Positions 37,963 through 49,350 of a stretch of 64,000 nt of DNA are shown here, in pieces (position 1 is the first letter of the stretch; every line of letters starts with the position of its first letter). Source of the DNA: Buddleja alternifolia (taxonomy: Eukaryota > Streptophyta > Magnoliopsida > Lamiales > Scrophulariaceae); assembly GCA_019426215.1 (NCBI GenBank), contig CM033391.1, positions 15,426,708 through 15,490,707 of the forward strand, written 5' to 3'. Under the pieces are notes generated by a model. The model made no database searches and had not been told where the DNA came from. It saw nothing but the letters and a program-made list of their open reading frames with translations. Both the position numbers and the translations under genes were made by a program.

Positions 37963-38569
37963 CTGTGACGACGTCCAAGTTTATGCACAACACCACTTTA
38001 CCTATTCCAAACCACAAGTGACTTGATCAAGTTTTCCATAAACATCATCAGCTCATCAGCCGGAGTGTAAGATGTGCACTTGGTTTGGAACTTGGTTAAA
38101 ACCTGGTTTTTACTCTTATACGTCCAAGATTCCAACCTTGGTTCTCTTATAAATATTGTGTAGTCACTCAGCTTTTCCATCAACTTTATCTAAAGCTATG
38201 AATTCTGACATGATCTATACAAGTTCATTTAGATGATTTCATTGACACTGCTCCTCCAACGATGGTAAACCAGAACCACTCGTGGACTTAGAGTTATTTG
38301 TGTCAGATATCCAGTATCCTCGAGAAAAGACAACGATTCTATATTCTATGATTTTGTCGTCATGAATATCAGAATTTCTTGACTTTGTGCACGAGATACG
38401 CTATGAAGTGCATATCCAATATGCATTCAACGGTCCTTGACCATATCTTACTTTGTTTGGATTTTCGATATTCCAAAACCTCCACATTTTCAAAGTCACA
38501 TATCCCGGGAAAACTTTTCTGATGTGCAATATCAGATTAAACTGCAACCACAGAGCATACTCAGAATAC

Positions 38570-38590
38570 CCGAGCTCTAATATCACTTGT
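38570..38590 (-). promoter_or_regulatory. primer-binding-site-like motif of a nested copia LTR
   Basis: On the minus strand it reads AGTGATATTAGAGCTCGGG directly after an LTR-like end ...CCACAACA. This is the TGGTATTAGAGC type of initiator-Met primer site. It suggests that 38591 upward (to roughly 40060) is the 5' LTR of a second, inner copia element. Confidence 0.55.
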
Positions 38591-40069
38591 TGTGGAACTC
38601 AGAGTCATATTCCACCAAATACAGAAATAGAGAGTTAATATTGTACTAGAAATCACACTAGATTTAATTCCCATGAAAGATTGGAGGCGTCACAACGGTC
38701 GCACTTAAAACCCAATCTCCTAGACAGAATTAACTAGACGAATTTAATAGCACAATATAATACTACAACTATAACTAACAATGGCTACTTTTGAAAACAT
38801 AGTTCGCTGAGAGGATCGTTTCCCTCCCCCACAATTCTGCGATACACCAAAATTGATTAAATCCCCTTATCTCCTTGAGAATATTTTTGGGATAAATAAT
38901 ACCAACAACTTCTGGCGATGCGATTTGTGACATCTAACGTTGCCATCCTCAATGAGCAACAGCGCTCCAAGCGCCATCATTTTGGTCGTATTAAAATAAA
39001 TCTAATTTATTTATTCATCAAACCCAAAATGATTACAACAAAATTAAAGCCAATTTAATTTTGATAAGATGATTAAATTCAATTTAATCAATTACCAAAT
39101 TAAATCTCATTTAATTTAATCAATTGGGTCCAACCCAATTTAATTCAATTGAAATTCAGCGGCCCATGCCCACTCTCATTTTAAACTTAAATATGTTGGA
39201 GTTCAACCCGATTTAATTTTAAAATAGGTGTTGGGTCCAACCCAAACTAATTTCAATTAGGATCCCTTGGCCCAATACTATGCCACATATTTGACCAACA
39301 GCCCAATGAGCCGAACCCATCGAATAATTTCAGTGCTTTGGGACAAAGCCCACATCTCATTGTGTTGGCCAATTCTAGCATTTATTACCAAGTGGCCGCA
39401 CACCAAAAGAAACAAAAAGCAAAAGGCAAAAAAGCAAAAACCCCACTTTTTCCCATAATGGCCGGCTGCTTTGTGACTTTTATTCTTACCATCATCCACT
39501 AATATTTTATTTTAGTGGAAAGCAAAAGCAAAGTTAATTAATATGATTAAAGTCTTAAAGGAACGGCCATTATGGGATGCCTTTTACTTTTGTCTTTGCT
39601 AAAGTTGCCTTAAGAATTTATTCTTCCTCAAATCTCGGACTCGGCCAAAATTACCAGATAAAGACAGCATCTTTCATGGCTTCATTTGGCCATCTCAGGC
39701 AACGTCTTTGGCGCCGCTCGTAGCGCTGGCGTCAATTGTGGCATCGCTCCAAGCGACCCATTTCAATTTCCGACTGCCATCATCAACAATGATTCGAAGA
39801 CCACAAGAAATTCGCTCCGAGCAATTTCTTTTTCGTGAGATTCGAAAATCGCACCTGCCATTTTCATGGCTTCTCCGGGAAGCAACAACTTCTTCTTCCC
39901 TATTGACGCAGTCAACAGCTAACGTCTCGCCGGTGAGTTTCCGGTCACGGCTGCGACGCCCAGCGCCACCGCCATCTTCCGATACCCGTCCGACCAACTC
40001 CATCGGAACACCGAGAAAAACCCAACTTCGCAACCAATTTCAGTCGACAAGCAACGCGACTTCCATGGC

Positions 40070-40756
40070 TCAAATCGGCCTTTTCCGGTTAGAACTTTTC
40101 GGAACTTCAATGACGTTTGCCATTGCTTGAACTGGAGCCCTCTTGATAGAAGCCCGGTTGTCTCCCTCAATTCTGAGTCTGACAACCAACTCTTCTAAGC
40201 TCATCTCCTTTCGTTTATGCCTTAGGTAGTTCTTGAATTCATTCCATGAGGGCGGTAATTTTTCAATCACAGACCCCAGTTGAAAATTCTCACTTAAAGC
40301 CATTCCCTCGGCATGAACTTCATGTATGATAATCTGAAGCTCTTGGACTTGGCTTGTCAAGGACTTAGAGTCCACCATTTTGAAGTCTAAGAACTTCGCG
40401 ACCATGAACTTCTTCAGTCCAGCATCCTCGGTTCTGTACTTCTTATCTAATGCCTCCTAGAGGTCTTTCGAGGTTTTCATGGACAGATAAACGCTGTAAA
40501 GCGAATCGTCCAAACCATTGAGCACGTAATTCCTGCAAAGCAAATCACAGTGTATCCAGGCATCATACGCCGTTCTCAGCTGAACATCGTCAGATGCTTC
40601 AGGGACAGACGGGGCGTCTTTTCGTAAGAACCTCGCCAGGTTCAAAGTAGTTAAGAAAAAAAAACATCTTATGTTGCCAACGTTTGAAGTCAGCCCCGCT
40701 GAACTTCGTTGGTCTTTCTGCTTGTGTCGGGATAATTGGATTAAACGGTGATACAA
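40070..40756 (-). pseudogene. copia-type gag fragment
   Basis: Reads on the minus strand from about 40756. The WQ-containing start is followed by DAWIHCDLLCRNYVLNGLDD, a TAG near 40457, then the second half with VQELQIIIHEVHAEGM and IEKLPPSWNEFKNYLRHKRKEM, typical of UBN2-type copia gag. It ends at RKRPI near 40070, where sequence of the nested LTR begins. No zinc knuckle remains. Confidence 0.8.
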
Positions 40757-41008
40757 TAGGAGTTGTACTTTCAGCTCGTGTCTGAATTACCGGATTAACA
40801 TTAGTTACAACCGGTGGATTCGGACCAGAGCCTGAACCGGACCCAACCCCTGAACCCGAGGCGAAACCTGAATCAAGACCGAGACCGAGACTAGCTCCAG
40901 GTCCAAGGCCAAAGTCGAGAGTAGCAACATTTCATTAGCACCGAATTCAGCCCTTTTTCAGAATTTTCGAAAATACAGAAATCAACAACAACAAAATAGC
41001 TTTAAGCT

Positions 41009-41968
41009 TGTTGGATTTCCTGCACTGTTAATCTGAAATATATTGGAAATATATGCGATGAACAAATGAAAACGAATCGAGGCTAGAGTTGGACTCTCTA
41101 TCCTTAAAGCTATATTGCCCCGCCTACGGTGGTACGGGTTCGTGCAACTAACTTCCCAAAATACAACGATTACGTGTTGTAATTGAACCACTTCAAGAAC
41201 AACACTCCACGAACTTATTTTGCTCAAGAACTCTCACAGATGTGATGTATGTAGAATGCTTAAAATGCAGAAATGATTTCTGATTTTTGTGTGTTCGTCT
41301 TCTTATCTTTTTCATTCATATGGGAGACTCTTTATATAGGAGAAATTTGGAGAAATGAAAGGTTTTCACTAACCACTTTTAAAAGTGAAACATTTCACTT
41401 ATACTTTTAAAGTGAAAAATATTTCACTTACCGCTTTTAAAGTGAAATGTTTTTCTCTTACCACTTTTAAAGTGAAATGTTTTTCACTTAGAAATTCAAA
41501 CGTTTCAAATTTAGCATCAAGAATCTTTCAATTTCTGACTGCTTTACAAATGAAACGTTTCAGATGTAATTCAACCTTCTGCTAGGCTGCCTAATTTCTT
41601 TGGAAAAGAAATGAGCCTAAATTAATTCTTATTGGCCCAAAAGAAGAAAATAATTAACTGGGTCCAAGTTAATTTAATTCTAAATTTTGCCCAAAAAGAA
41701 TATATTTAGCCCAACGACCACCAAGCCCAGTCACGGCCCACGGCCCGCGTACCAGCCCGATCCCGGACCCAGACCCGACCCAAACCCAGACCCGAGCTCG
41801 AGTCCGTGGTCCGAGGTTCGGTCCGGTCCACCTTATGGTTTATATCCAAAGTGGGATATCCACATTCCAACACCCAACAATAGCAATTAATTTCTCATTC
41901 GTTTCAATTCCGAATCGAGAAATTCGAATACTTTTCATACATACACAATATTCACCCAATATCCAACA
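41009..41968 (-). repeat. 5' LTR of the element at 35047-41968
   Basis: 960 bp. It matches the other LTR but lacks about 108 bp near its right end (after GAATTCGAA). The four 30-bp units are present at about 41361-41490 with changes. Confidence 0.88.
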
Positions 41969-42272
41969 AAGAATACATTGTATATGCAAGCTATCGAGCA
42001 ATCCTCAACTTAAATTGCATAGATTGCTTTTTTACTCAATATTCAAATCATACAAGAAAGTGTAATTTGAATTAAATTTTCTATTAGTGTTAAAATTTCA
42101 GAGTATGGACGAAATCAATAATAGTCAAAGCTTTAAACTGGAATTTCATATGTCATCACACGAAATATTACACACGAACCTAACACCCTTCGAAAAGATC
42201 ACATAAAAATTTAAACACATACACGGCCTTGTGCTTTATCCTAGGATCGGGAAGTCCCGCTTATAAAAATTA

Positions 42273-43499
42273 GGAAAAATTACTAAAAACCCCCTAACAT
42301 AAATATTTATATTCAAAAAACCCATGAAAATATTTTTCAATCTCAAAAACCCATTCCACCAACTTTTCATTCTGAAAAGCCTAGATTTAGGTTAAAAAAT
42401 TTATGGAGTTAACTACCCCTAGCCTTCTAGACTAAAATTTAACCAATTGTACTTTTATAAAGGGATTTATTTATCTAAAAAATTTATATTGATAATTGAC
42501 TAAATATAATTTTAAATTTAAGTTTTTATATTTTTAATCTTCTTAAAAAATTTAAAAAAAATTAGTAAAATAAAAAATAAATTATATAAAAATATTTAAA
42601 ATGTTTAATATTAAAAATAAAAAATTGAATTATTCAAATTATCAATTTGAAAATTTTAAACCAATAAAAATTTGATAAAAAAGATCAATTGATCAATTCT
42701 TAACTTAATAAATGAAGGGTAGTTTAGTCAATACCCTTACTTTCGATCCAGACGTGATACAATGTCAAATGCACACCGGATGGACGAAACCGTCGTCGGG
42801 TTTAGTGAAGCTCAACGTGGACGCCGCGGTGGCCGACACTAACTCGCACGGCCACTGTGTTGGAGTTGGGGGAGTCCTACGAGATGAACATGGAACATGG
42901 ATAAGGGGGTTCAGTGGTCACATTGACTCATGTTCGGCGTTGGAGGCGGAGATGCATGCCATTCTATTGGGACTAGAAATGGCGTGGGACCTGGGCATTA
43001 AAAAAGTCATCGTGGAGTCGGATTGCCGAGTAGCTCTGAAGAGCATTGTGGAGGCCTCCAGAGCACATCACCATTTTGAGGTGATCGCTAACATCCATCG
43101 TGTGCAAGCTCGAGACTGGGATGTCTCCTTTCAGTACATTTGGCGCGAAGGGAATCAAGTAGCTGATCCTTTAGCTAAGAGGGGCATTAACACCCCTATG
43201 CACCACATGGATGCACCTATTTCACATATCTATCAACTTCTAGAGAACGATAGAGATGGCCTCACTTGGCCCCGTTTTGTGACTATTAACCCGGGTTTGT
43301 CGGGTTAAGACATTTTGTACTTGGGTACCCCCCCCCCCCCCCCCCATCATTTATTCCAAAAAAAAAAGAGAGTTCTTAATCTTACCTTTTGGGCTCTTTT
43401 GAATAAAAAGTCTGAAGAGTGAGATTTTGAGATTGAAAAATATTTTCATGGGTTTTTTTATACAAAAATTTATTTTAGAGGATTTTTAGCAATTTTCCC
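42273..43499. mobile_element. MULE-MITE family X with a LINE fragment inside
   Basis: Bounded by a perfect 9-bp duplication TAAAAATTA (42264-42272 and 43500-43508). Inverted ends GGAAAAATTACTAAAAACCCCC and its mirror ending TTTTAGCAATTTTCCC. Copy 1 has the empty site near 18273-18281. Inside, LINE DNA with an RNase H ORF interrupts the element between the TTTAGTC motif (about 42729) and an A-rich tail near 43368. Confidence 0.87.
42712..43308 (+). CDS. LINE-derived RNase H domain ORF
   Basis: 198 codons, uninterrupted. A full plant-type RNase H fold (RVT_3 type) is visible with its four acidic positions: Asp37 in KLNVDAA, Glu80 in SALEAE, Asp104 in VESDC and Asp152 in VADPLAK. The first few residues come from the MITE, so the start is accidental. 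The tail INPGLSG with the following CCGGGTTTGTCGGGTTAA and A-rich end matches the LINE tail at 20.6 kb. In LINEs this domain removes RNA from RNA-DNA hybrids. Reverse transcriptase is absent, so this is most likely a 5'-truncated copy that has kept an open frame. Confidence 0.72.
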   Translation: MKGSLVNTLTFDPDVIQCQMHTGWTKPSSGLVKLNVDAAVADTNSHGHCVGVGGVLRDEHGTWIRGFSGHIDSCSALEAEMHAILLGLEMAWDLGIKKVIVESDCRVALKSIVEASRAHHHFEVIANIHRVQARDWDVSFQYIWREGNQVADPLAKRGINTPMHHMDAPISHIYQLLENDRDGLTWPRFVTINPGLSG

Positions 43500-45669
43500 T
43501 AAAAATTATTCCAACTTTTACTAAGAGCGGTACCAGCCTTTGTCTCCACTTAGGTGAAGTTTTTCCATGCAACAAGAGATATCGAATTTCTTACTTCAGT
43601 AAGAGTTTCAACTAATTCTCTTTATATACAATTCGTAAAAATGTTAAATTTTATTTGTAGTCACTTTAATCAATTATCGGTAGTTTGTTGTTACCCTTTA
43701 ATCTGTTAACTAATTGTAGTATTCAGAAAAAGTAGGGCCTACTACTGTTAACTTGTAGAAATGGTTTTAGATCCATTCCCTTACCGTTTCTCTTTATCAA
43801 TTCTCTTGAGACATTCGGTCGCTAAATTTCTTTGTGATATCATAAATGTTATATCAATGACACATTCCAAAATTAAATCTCTCTATAACCATGTCTTGTG
43901 TTAATATGTTTGTTCTTTCTCTTATACATTTGGACCTCGAACTCATTGTATCTTCTTCTTCAATTACTTCTTGTGCCACAAAAGATTTACCACGGTTGGT
44001 TCAATTTCCGTTAAAAGGAAAATTCGGAAACTTGAAACAATTCATCTCATATGTAGATATCGTTTGAATCACCGCCGGCTTGTCTCCTTTGAGCATCTGG
44101 TTTTTATAAAATGGGCTTAATTGCTCTATATTAGTAAGTTTTAAGTTCAGCACAAAAAAGGAAATCTAGGGCAATCATCCTAAAATGCACTATGTTAATA
44201 CTTAATTGTACCGTGGCCGTTCAACAACAATACAAAGAGATTTTTGCGAGGAAACAAACAAATAAAGAGATTACCCATCAAATAAAAAAAAAATCCAAGT
44301 ATTTCATTCTTGTTTTATATTGAAAATCAATAAGCCTGACTGACTTTAATATACACTAACAAAATCCAATTCAACCCTAAAAAGAATTAATTACTAAACA
44401 AAAGGCCAATTTGACCATTCTATTAGATCCACTCTACTCCTATTATTCCTCCTCAACACAAACCTACTCAAAACCGAATAAACCGAACCCGAAACACTCA
44501 TACTCCTTCTAATTGAAGCCCCATCACTTGAACCGGGTTGAAGCCTCCTAAAAATCAAACCCAAATTACCAAATTGAGTTAAACGCCCCTAACAAAATGA
44601 TTTAAAAAGAAAAAAACACAAAAAGAATTTAAAAAACTAAAATGTAAATGACTTTTGTGCCCCTTTCACCTCTAACCAAGCAGGCCCAGATCACAGTTTG
44701 GCCCGGCCCGACCCGACCCAGCCCACAAAATGAGACTAGCCCAGAAAGCCTGGTTAAAGCAGGCCCGGGCCAGGCTAGGCCCAAGCCCATTAGTGGCCCG
44801 ACCTGGGACCAGCCTGCATTTGGCTCAGAACTCTAAATGTTTATAAATTTTTCACCACAATTTATAATAAAAACTATGGTTGTTCAAGTGGTTAAGGCTA
44901 TGTATGGTTAGAAATCCTAAGAATATTTTCATTTTTTGGATCACAAAAAAATGAAAATACACAGTCCAAGCCAAATTCAATTGAAAATGGTCAAATTTTA
45001 AATACACTACACATTCCCCTATACAACAACCAATCATTTCAATCTTTTCACAATCTTTTATCATTAATTACACTATTTCACTATCCAACTCATTCTCTTT
45101 CTTACTTTTCATATTTTATAAAATAAAATTCCTGTTCAATTTTCCAATATTCTAATTATTATTATTATTAAATAATATTAATAACATAAAATTTAAATAA
45201 CATATAATTTAAATAATATATGATCCTCACTATACCTCACCTGCCCTCTCCATTATTCCTCCTGCACAACTACCCACCCCCACCCCCACGTACCCCTCCC
45301 CACATCTACACCCCAGCCCCCATCCCCACACCCTTTACAGGCAAGTGGCCTCCCTTCATCTCACAACACCCATTGGCCCCCCACCCCCCAACACGTGCCA
45401 TCCCCCCAAATTCCAACACCCATGGCCCCCCAACCCACGGGTACCCTCATTATTCATCTCTCATCTTTAATATTTTTGCAGAGAAGTTTCAAGTCAATAT
45501 TTTTGTCCAATTGCGGATATCTTTTTGAAAAGTAATTTATGCATACATCCCATCTTCTTTAAATTTTTGTTGTGTTTTGAGTTTCTTTTATTATATAAGA
45601 ACGACTTACACCAGTACACCACAAATTGCATTGTTTCATTCCACTTCATAGAAGTACACTCAAAACGCC

Positions 45670-45950
45670 AAACTTTGATGGTACATCCTCTGAGGGGAGT
45701 TTTGATATTCCTCGGCCTTTGAAGAAACAAAAGGTGCATATCACCTTTTTTTTTTATGTATGTTCATATTTATTAATTATTTTTTAACTACTTTTTTTTA
45801 TGTTTGAAACAAAATTTGGTGGTACATCCTCTGTTGGGAGTTCTGATATTCCTTTGCTTTTGAAGAAACAGAAGGTGCATATTTCCTCTTTTTTTTTAAG
45901 CCTTGTATGTTCATATTTATTAATTATTTTTTGAAAGTAATTTTTTGAAT
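45670..45950 (+). repeat. 141-bp tandem duplication with exon-like sequence
   Basis: Two copies of a unit starting GGTACATCCTCTG at 45680 and 45821. Each can encode a related peptide (GTSSEGSFDIPRPLKKQK and GTSSVGSSDIPLLLKKQK) and each is followed by GGTGCATAT, which could be a splice donor. No longer gene was found around them. Confidence 0.6.
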
Positions 45951-46113
45951 CTACAGCAATTCAATTGGCACTCAAATTTATATTCAATTTTTATATTCTA
46001 CTTTTTAAAATTCGTTTATGTGTTCTTTTTGTGTTTAGTTTTTAGTTAATACGATATATGTGAATGTATGGTTTATTGGTAAGTTATTCTAATGTGCTCC
46101 AGTCCTAATGACT

Positions 46114-46285
46114 TATGGCCCGTGCAGTATCGTACCCGTATCGGATACGGATACGGCTCAGATACGGCTGCGATACGTATTGAATACGAATTTTAAGTAT
46201 CCGAAATTAAAAATAAAAACCAAAAGATTAGATACGTATCGGATACGAAAATGAGAAGTATCCGATACTCCAAAAATACGTGTGA
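46114..46285. repeat. partial GATACG-rich element
   Basis: CCCGTGCAGTATCGTACCCG followed by repeated CGGATACG motifs, as at the ends of the elements at 10039-10733 and 18351-19036. Only about 170 bp is present, without the common interior. Confidence 0.7.
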
Positions 46286-46495
46286 AGTCATTTTAAAGTT
46301 ATACAATTTTTTTGGAGCCAAGTTGAGAAAAATAACTAATTTATACTTTTGAATATTTAAAAAAAATTATCACTTACCTTTACGGCTGCAACGCATGTGA
46401 CCAATTTATGGGTGAAAATAGAATTTCACACAAAATTTGAAGGTTATTTTAGTCATTTGCCATTTTACCCTCTCTTTTTTCTCTCTCTAACCTAT

Positions 46496-47071
46496 CTTCT
46501 TCAACACCCCCCCCCCCCCCAACACACATACCAGACGCACACACACACTCACTGACTCACATACACACATTGACCTCACATATATATATATATATATATG
46601 TGTGTATATTTATATATAACACAAAAATTTGAATCTCACACACACACATATACGCACAACACACAAATATATATATATATATACACACACACACATATTT
46701 ATATACACACACGCAGACACACACATACATATTTATATACACACACGCAGACACACACACACATATTTATATACACACACGCAGACACACACACATATTT
46801 ATATACACACACGCACATATATTTATATACACACACACACGCAGACACACACACACACATTTTTTTGGGTTACTCTGCGTGTATATATGTGTGTGTGTAT
46901 ATATGTGTAAATGTGTGTGTGTGCGTGAGAGTTGAAGTCTGCGTGTGTGTATATAAATATGTGTGTGTGTGTCTGCGTGTGTGTGTGTGTATATATATAT
47001 ATATTTTTTTTTTGTGTGTGTCTGCGTGTGTGTATATATATATACACAGTGAGTCACACTGAGTGTGTGTC

Positions 47072-47109
<38 letters not shown>

Positions 47110-47195
47110 ATTTGTGTGTGTGTATATATATATATGTACACAGTGAGTGCGTGTGTGCGTCTGGTGTGTGTTGGGGGGCGGGGGGTTTGAAGAAG
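46496..47195. repeat. large CA/TA-rich inverted repeat
   Basis: Left arm CTTCTTCAACACCCCC then AACACACATACCAGACGCAC. Right arm GTGCGTCTGGTGTGTGTT then GGGGG and TTTGAAGAAG. Between them lie ATATATAC/CACACGCAGAC repeats on the left and the complementary GTCTGCGTGTG/GTATATAT repeats on the right, so the whole 0.7 kb could fold on itself. The long ORFs here are microsatellite translation. Confidence 0.75.
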
Positions 47196-48056
47196 TGGGG
47201 CTCACCAATTTAAGTAAGGGCAAAAAAGACTTTTAGCCAAAAATTGGATTCCACCGGAATATTTGGCTTGAAAATGCCAAAAGATAAAATTGTGTAAAAT
47301 TCGATTAGTTTAGATAAATAAGTGTAAAAAAAAAATTTGTATAAAAAAGTGCCAAAACTCGAAAAGTTTAGGTATGATACTGTTTTTACCCCTATTTTAT
47401 ATATAAAAAAACAAAAAAAAACAAAAACCACTGTTCATCGTCTTCAATGAAGACGATATACAGTAACTAACATAAGTAATGGTAAATTATCAAAATTATC
47501 TCCACTTCTAACTATATAGAGATTAACCAAATTTAAAAAACTCTATGGCATAACATAAAATATACATCTGATATAGTGATATGTTGTAAGTGGTAACAAA
47601 TAAAATTCTCCAGTATCAACTATACTACTACGTTTCTACTTTAAAAAAAAAAACCACTTTACTACCCGGACAAGCTTTATTGGCAGAATGACAAGTCTTC
47701 ATATTACAATTACGTATACGATGAGTAATTTTATATATAGAGGCTATGTCATTTCAAGGTTTACTAGTTTGGAAAAAGTGGGCCCAAAAAGTGCAAAAAA
47801 ATTGATAATGGCACTCTACATTTTGTTATAGGCACTCCACTTTTATTTAAATTGACAAATTAATTTTGTACTATTTTTCTATCTAAATGTAGAATAAGTG
47901 TTCAAAATTTGACGACTCATAATTTTGAAATTTAAAAGTAACGAATAACTACCATAAATAATAATTAAAAAAAAGTTTTTAGATATGAGTAACACTTTTT
48001 ACTTATGTTTTTAAAAACCAAAATAGGATAAATATTATTTCCTTTATATGTGATAG
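47196..48056. other. non-coding 5' region of the Harbinger SANT gene
   Basis: AT-rich with short MITE-like pieces (for example TTTTTACCCC near 47390). The promoter of the gene at 48057 should lie here, but no specific element can be read. Confidence 0.45.
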
Positions 48057-49044
48057 ATGAATCGTGGTGGAGGTTCTAGTAGTGGCAAGAAAAAGTCTGG
48101 TGAGGCCTATTGGAACACCGATTTGGATTCTGTTTTTATTGAACTCATGTACGAAGAGTTCAAGAAAGGCAATCTAAGGGGGACGACATTTACCCCGCAA
48201 ACTTGGACTGACATTGAGCGAGGTTTGAATACGGCTGCTGCACCATTTTACATGTATAATATCCCTCAGTTGAAGAGCAAGTTGAATAGGATTAGGGTCA
48301 TGTGGAGGAGGTTCAATGAATTGATAAGAAGTGGAAGTGGATTTGGGTGGGATTACGAGAACCACACTGTCACTGCTACTGATGCTGTTTGGGAGGCCCA
48401 CCTAGCGGTATCTTCCTAATACTAACTTTTAGGTTATATATATACACAAATATATATTAATAGCTATCTAAAATTGGGTTAGGTTTGCTAATTTCGGCAT
48501 TCTACACACTTCTTAGGAGTACCCAGGCGATGTAAAATTGCGTAAGAGTGGTCTACCCAAGTATGATTTGTGCACTGAGATGTTCCTACCCCATATAGCT
48601 ACGGGAGCTATAGCTAGAGCATCGACCCAAGGTCCATCAGAGTTGGAGGGTGACTCGCAGGTCAATAGACGAAGACGTGGGAGGTTTAATTTGGTGGATG
48701 AAGAAGACACAAATGTTGATTTAATGAATGATAGTGCCTCCCGTGCACCCACACAGTCCATGGCCACCTCTGCGACAGCGAGTAGGTCTCGAAAGAGCTC
48801 GAGGAGTGGTGACCTGGAGTCAGCCTTACAGTCTTGGGAGGAATTTAAGTCTGACAGGGCTTCCCGTTCTAATGCATCATTGCAGGAAGGCATAGAGAGA
48901 TGCATGACTTGCCTCCAAGCCATGGAGGGGCTTAGTGCGGAGAAGTTCCACAAGGCAATGGAACGACTCACTGCCCAACATTGGCGATGTTGGTTTCTCC
49001 TCATGACTCCCGAGCAACAACGGGTTTGGGTGGACTGCCTTTAG
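48057..49044 (+). CDS. Harbinger Myb/SANT-like protein, two exons
   Basis: Exons 48057-48407 and 48517-49044 (intron 109 bp, GCG|GTATCT to CTTAG|GAG, phase 0) give about 292 residues. A Gly/Ser/Lys-rich start is followed by a Myb/SANT-like (Myb_DNA-bind_3 type) domain at about 18-150: AYWNTDLDSVFIELM, TFTPQTWTDIERGL, LKSKLNRIRVMWRRFNEL, GSGFGWD, WEAHLA, then YPGDVKLRKSGLPKYDL across the intron. An acidic and Ser-rich tail follows. In Harbinger elements this protein is known to bind the element ends and to help the nuclease enter the nucleus. The frame is intact. The start is the first ATG before the domain. Confidence 0.88.
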
Positions 49045-49350
49045 ATGCAATGTGATATGGTGGAATGAGACCTGTTTAAGTTATCTGGTTAATTGTCTAA
49101 TTATCTATGTGTTTTATTATCTGTTGGGTGTACTATCTCTTTTTATCGTTTGTTTGGATGACGAACAATTTTATGTTTTAAAAAAATTATTAAGTAGGTG
49201 TGTTTGGGTTTAATAATGAATGGTATTGTAAGTTTATATTCACGTTTTAAGTATGTGTTTTATTAGTTTAAAATAATTATGTGGGACTACGATTTTGTTT
49301 ATCTAAATTTCTTGTTTCAATTTACTATTTGGTTTAAGTATTTAATAAGT

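Larger units (their letters stand above)
35047..41968 (-). mobile_element. degraded copia-type LTR element with nested LTR DNA
   Basis: LTRs at 35047-36112 and 41009-41968, with a purine tract read on the minus strand at 36113-36123 (GTTTGGGGGAT). Gag lies at 40070-40756 and an integrase remnant near 37700-37960. It is inserted where copy 1 reads GGGACAAAGAATACATT (about 17971), with AAGAT/AAGAA at the sides. The stretch 38591 to about 40060 interrupts gag and looks like an LTR of another copia element, because a primer-site-like motif lies next to it at 38570-38590. Confidence 0.8.

Noticed and set aside
45220..45528. Pro-rich 102-codon ORF
   Set aside because: Comes from a C-rich tract in the non-coding 5' part of the Harbinger element.
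46557..47141. Several long ORFs on both strands rich in Ile, Tyr, Thr, His, Cys and Val
   Set aside because: They are translations of CA/TA microsatellite repeats in the inverted repeat, not genes.
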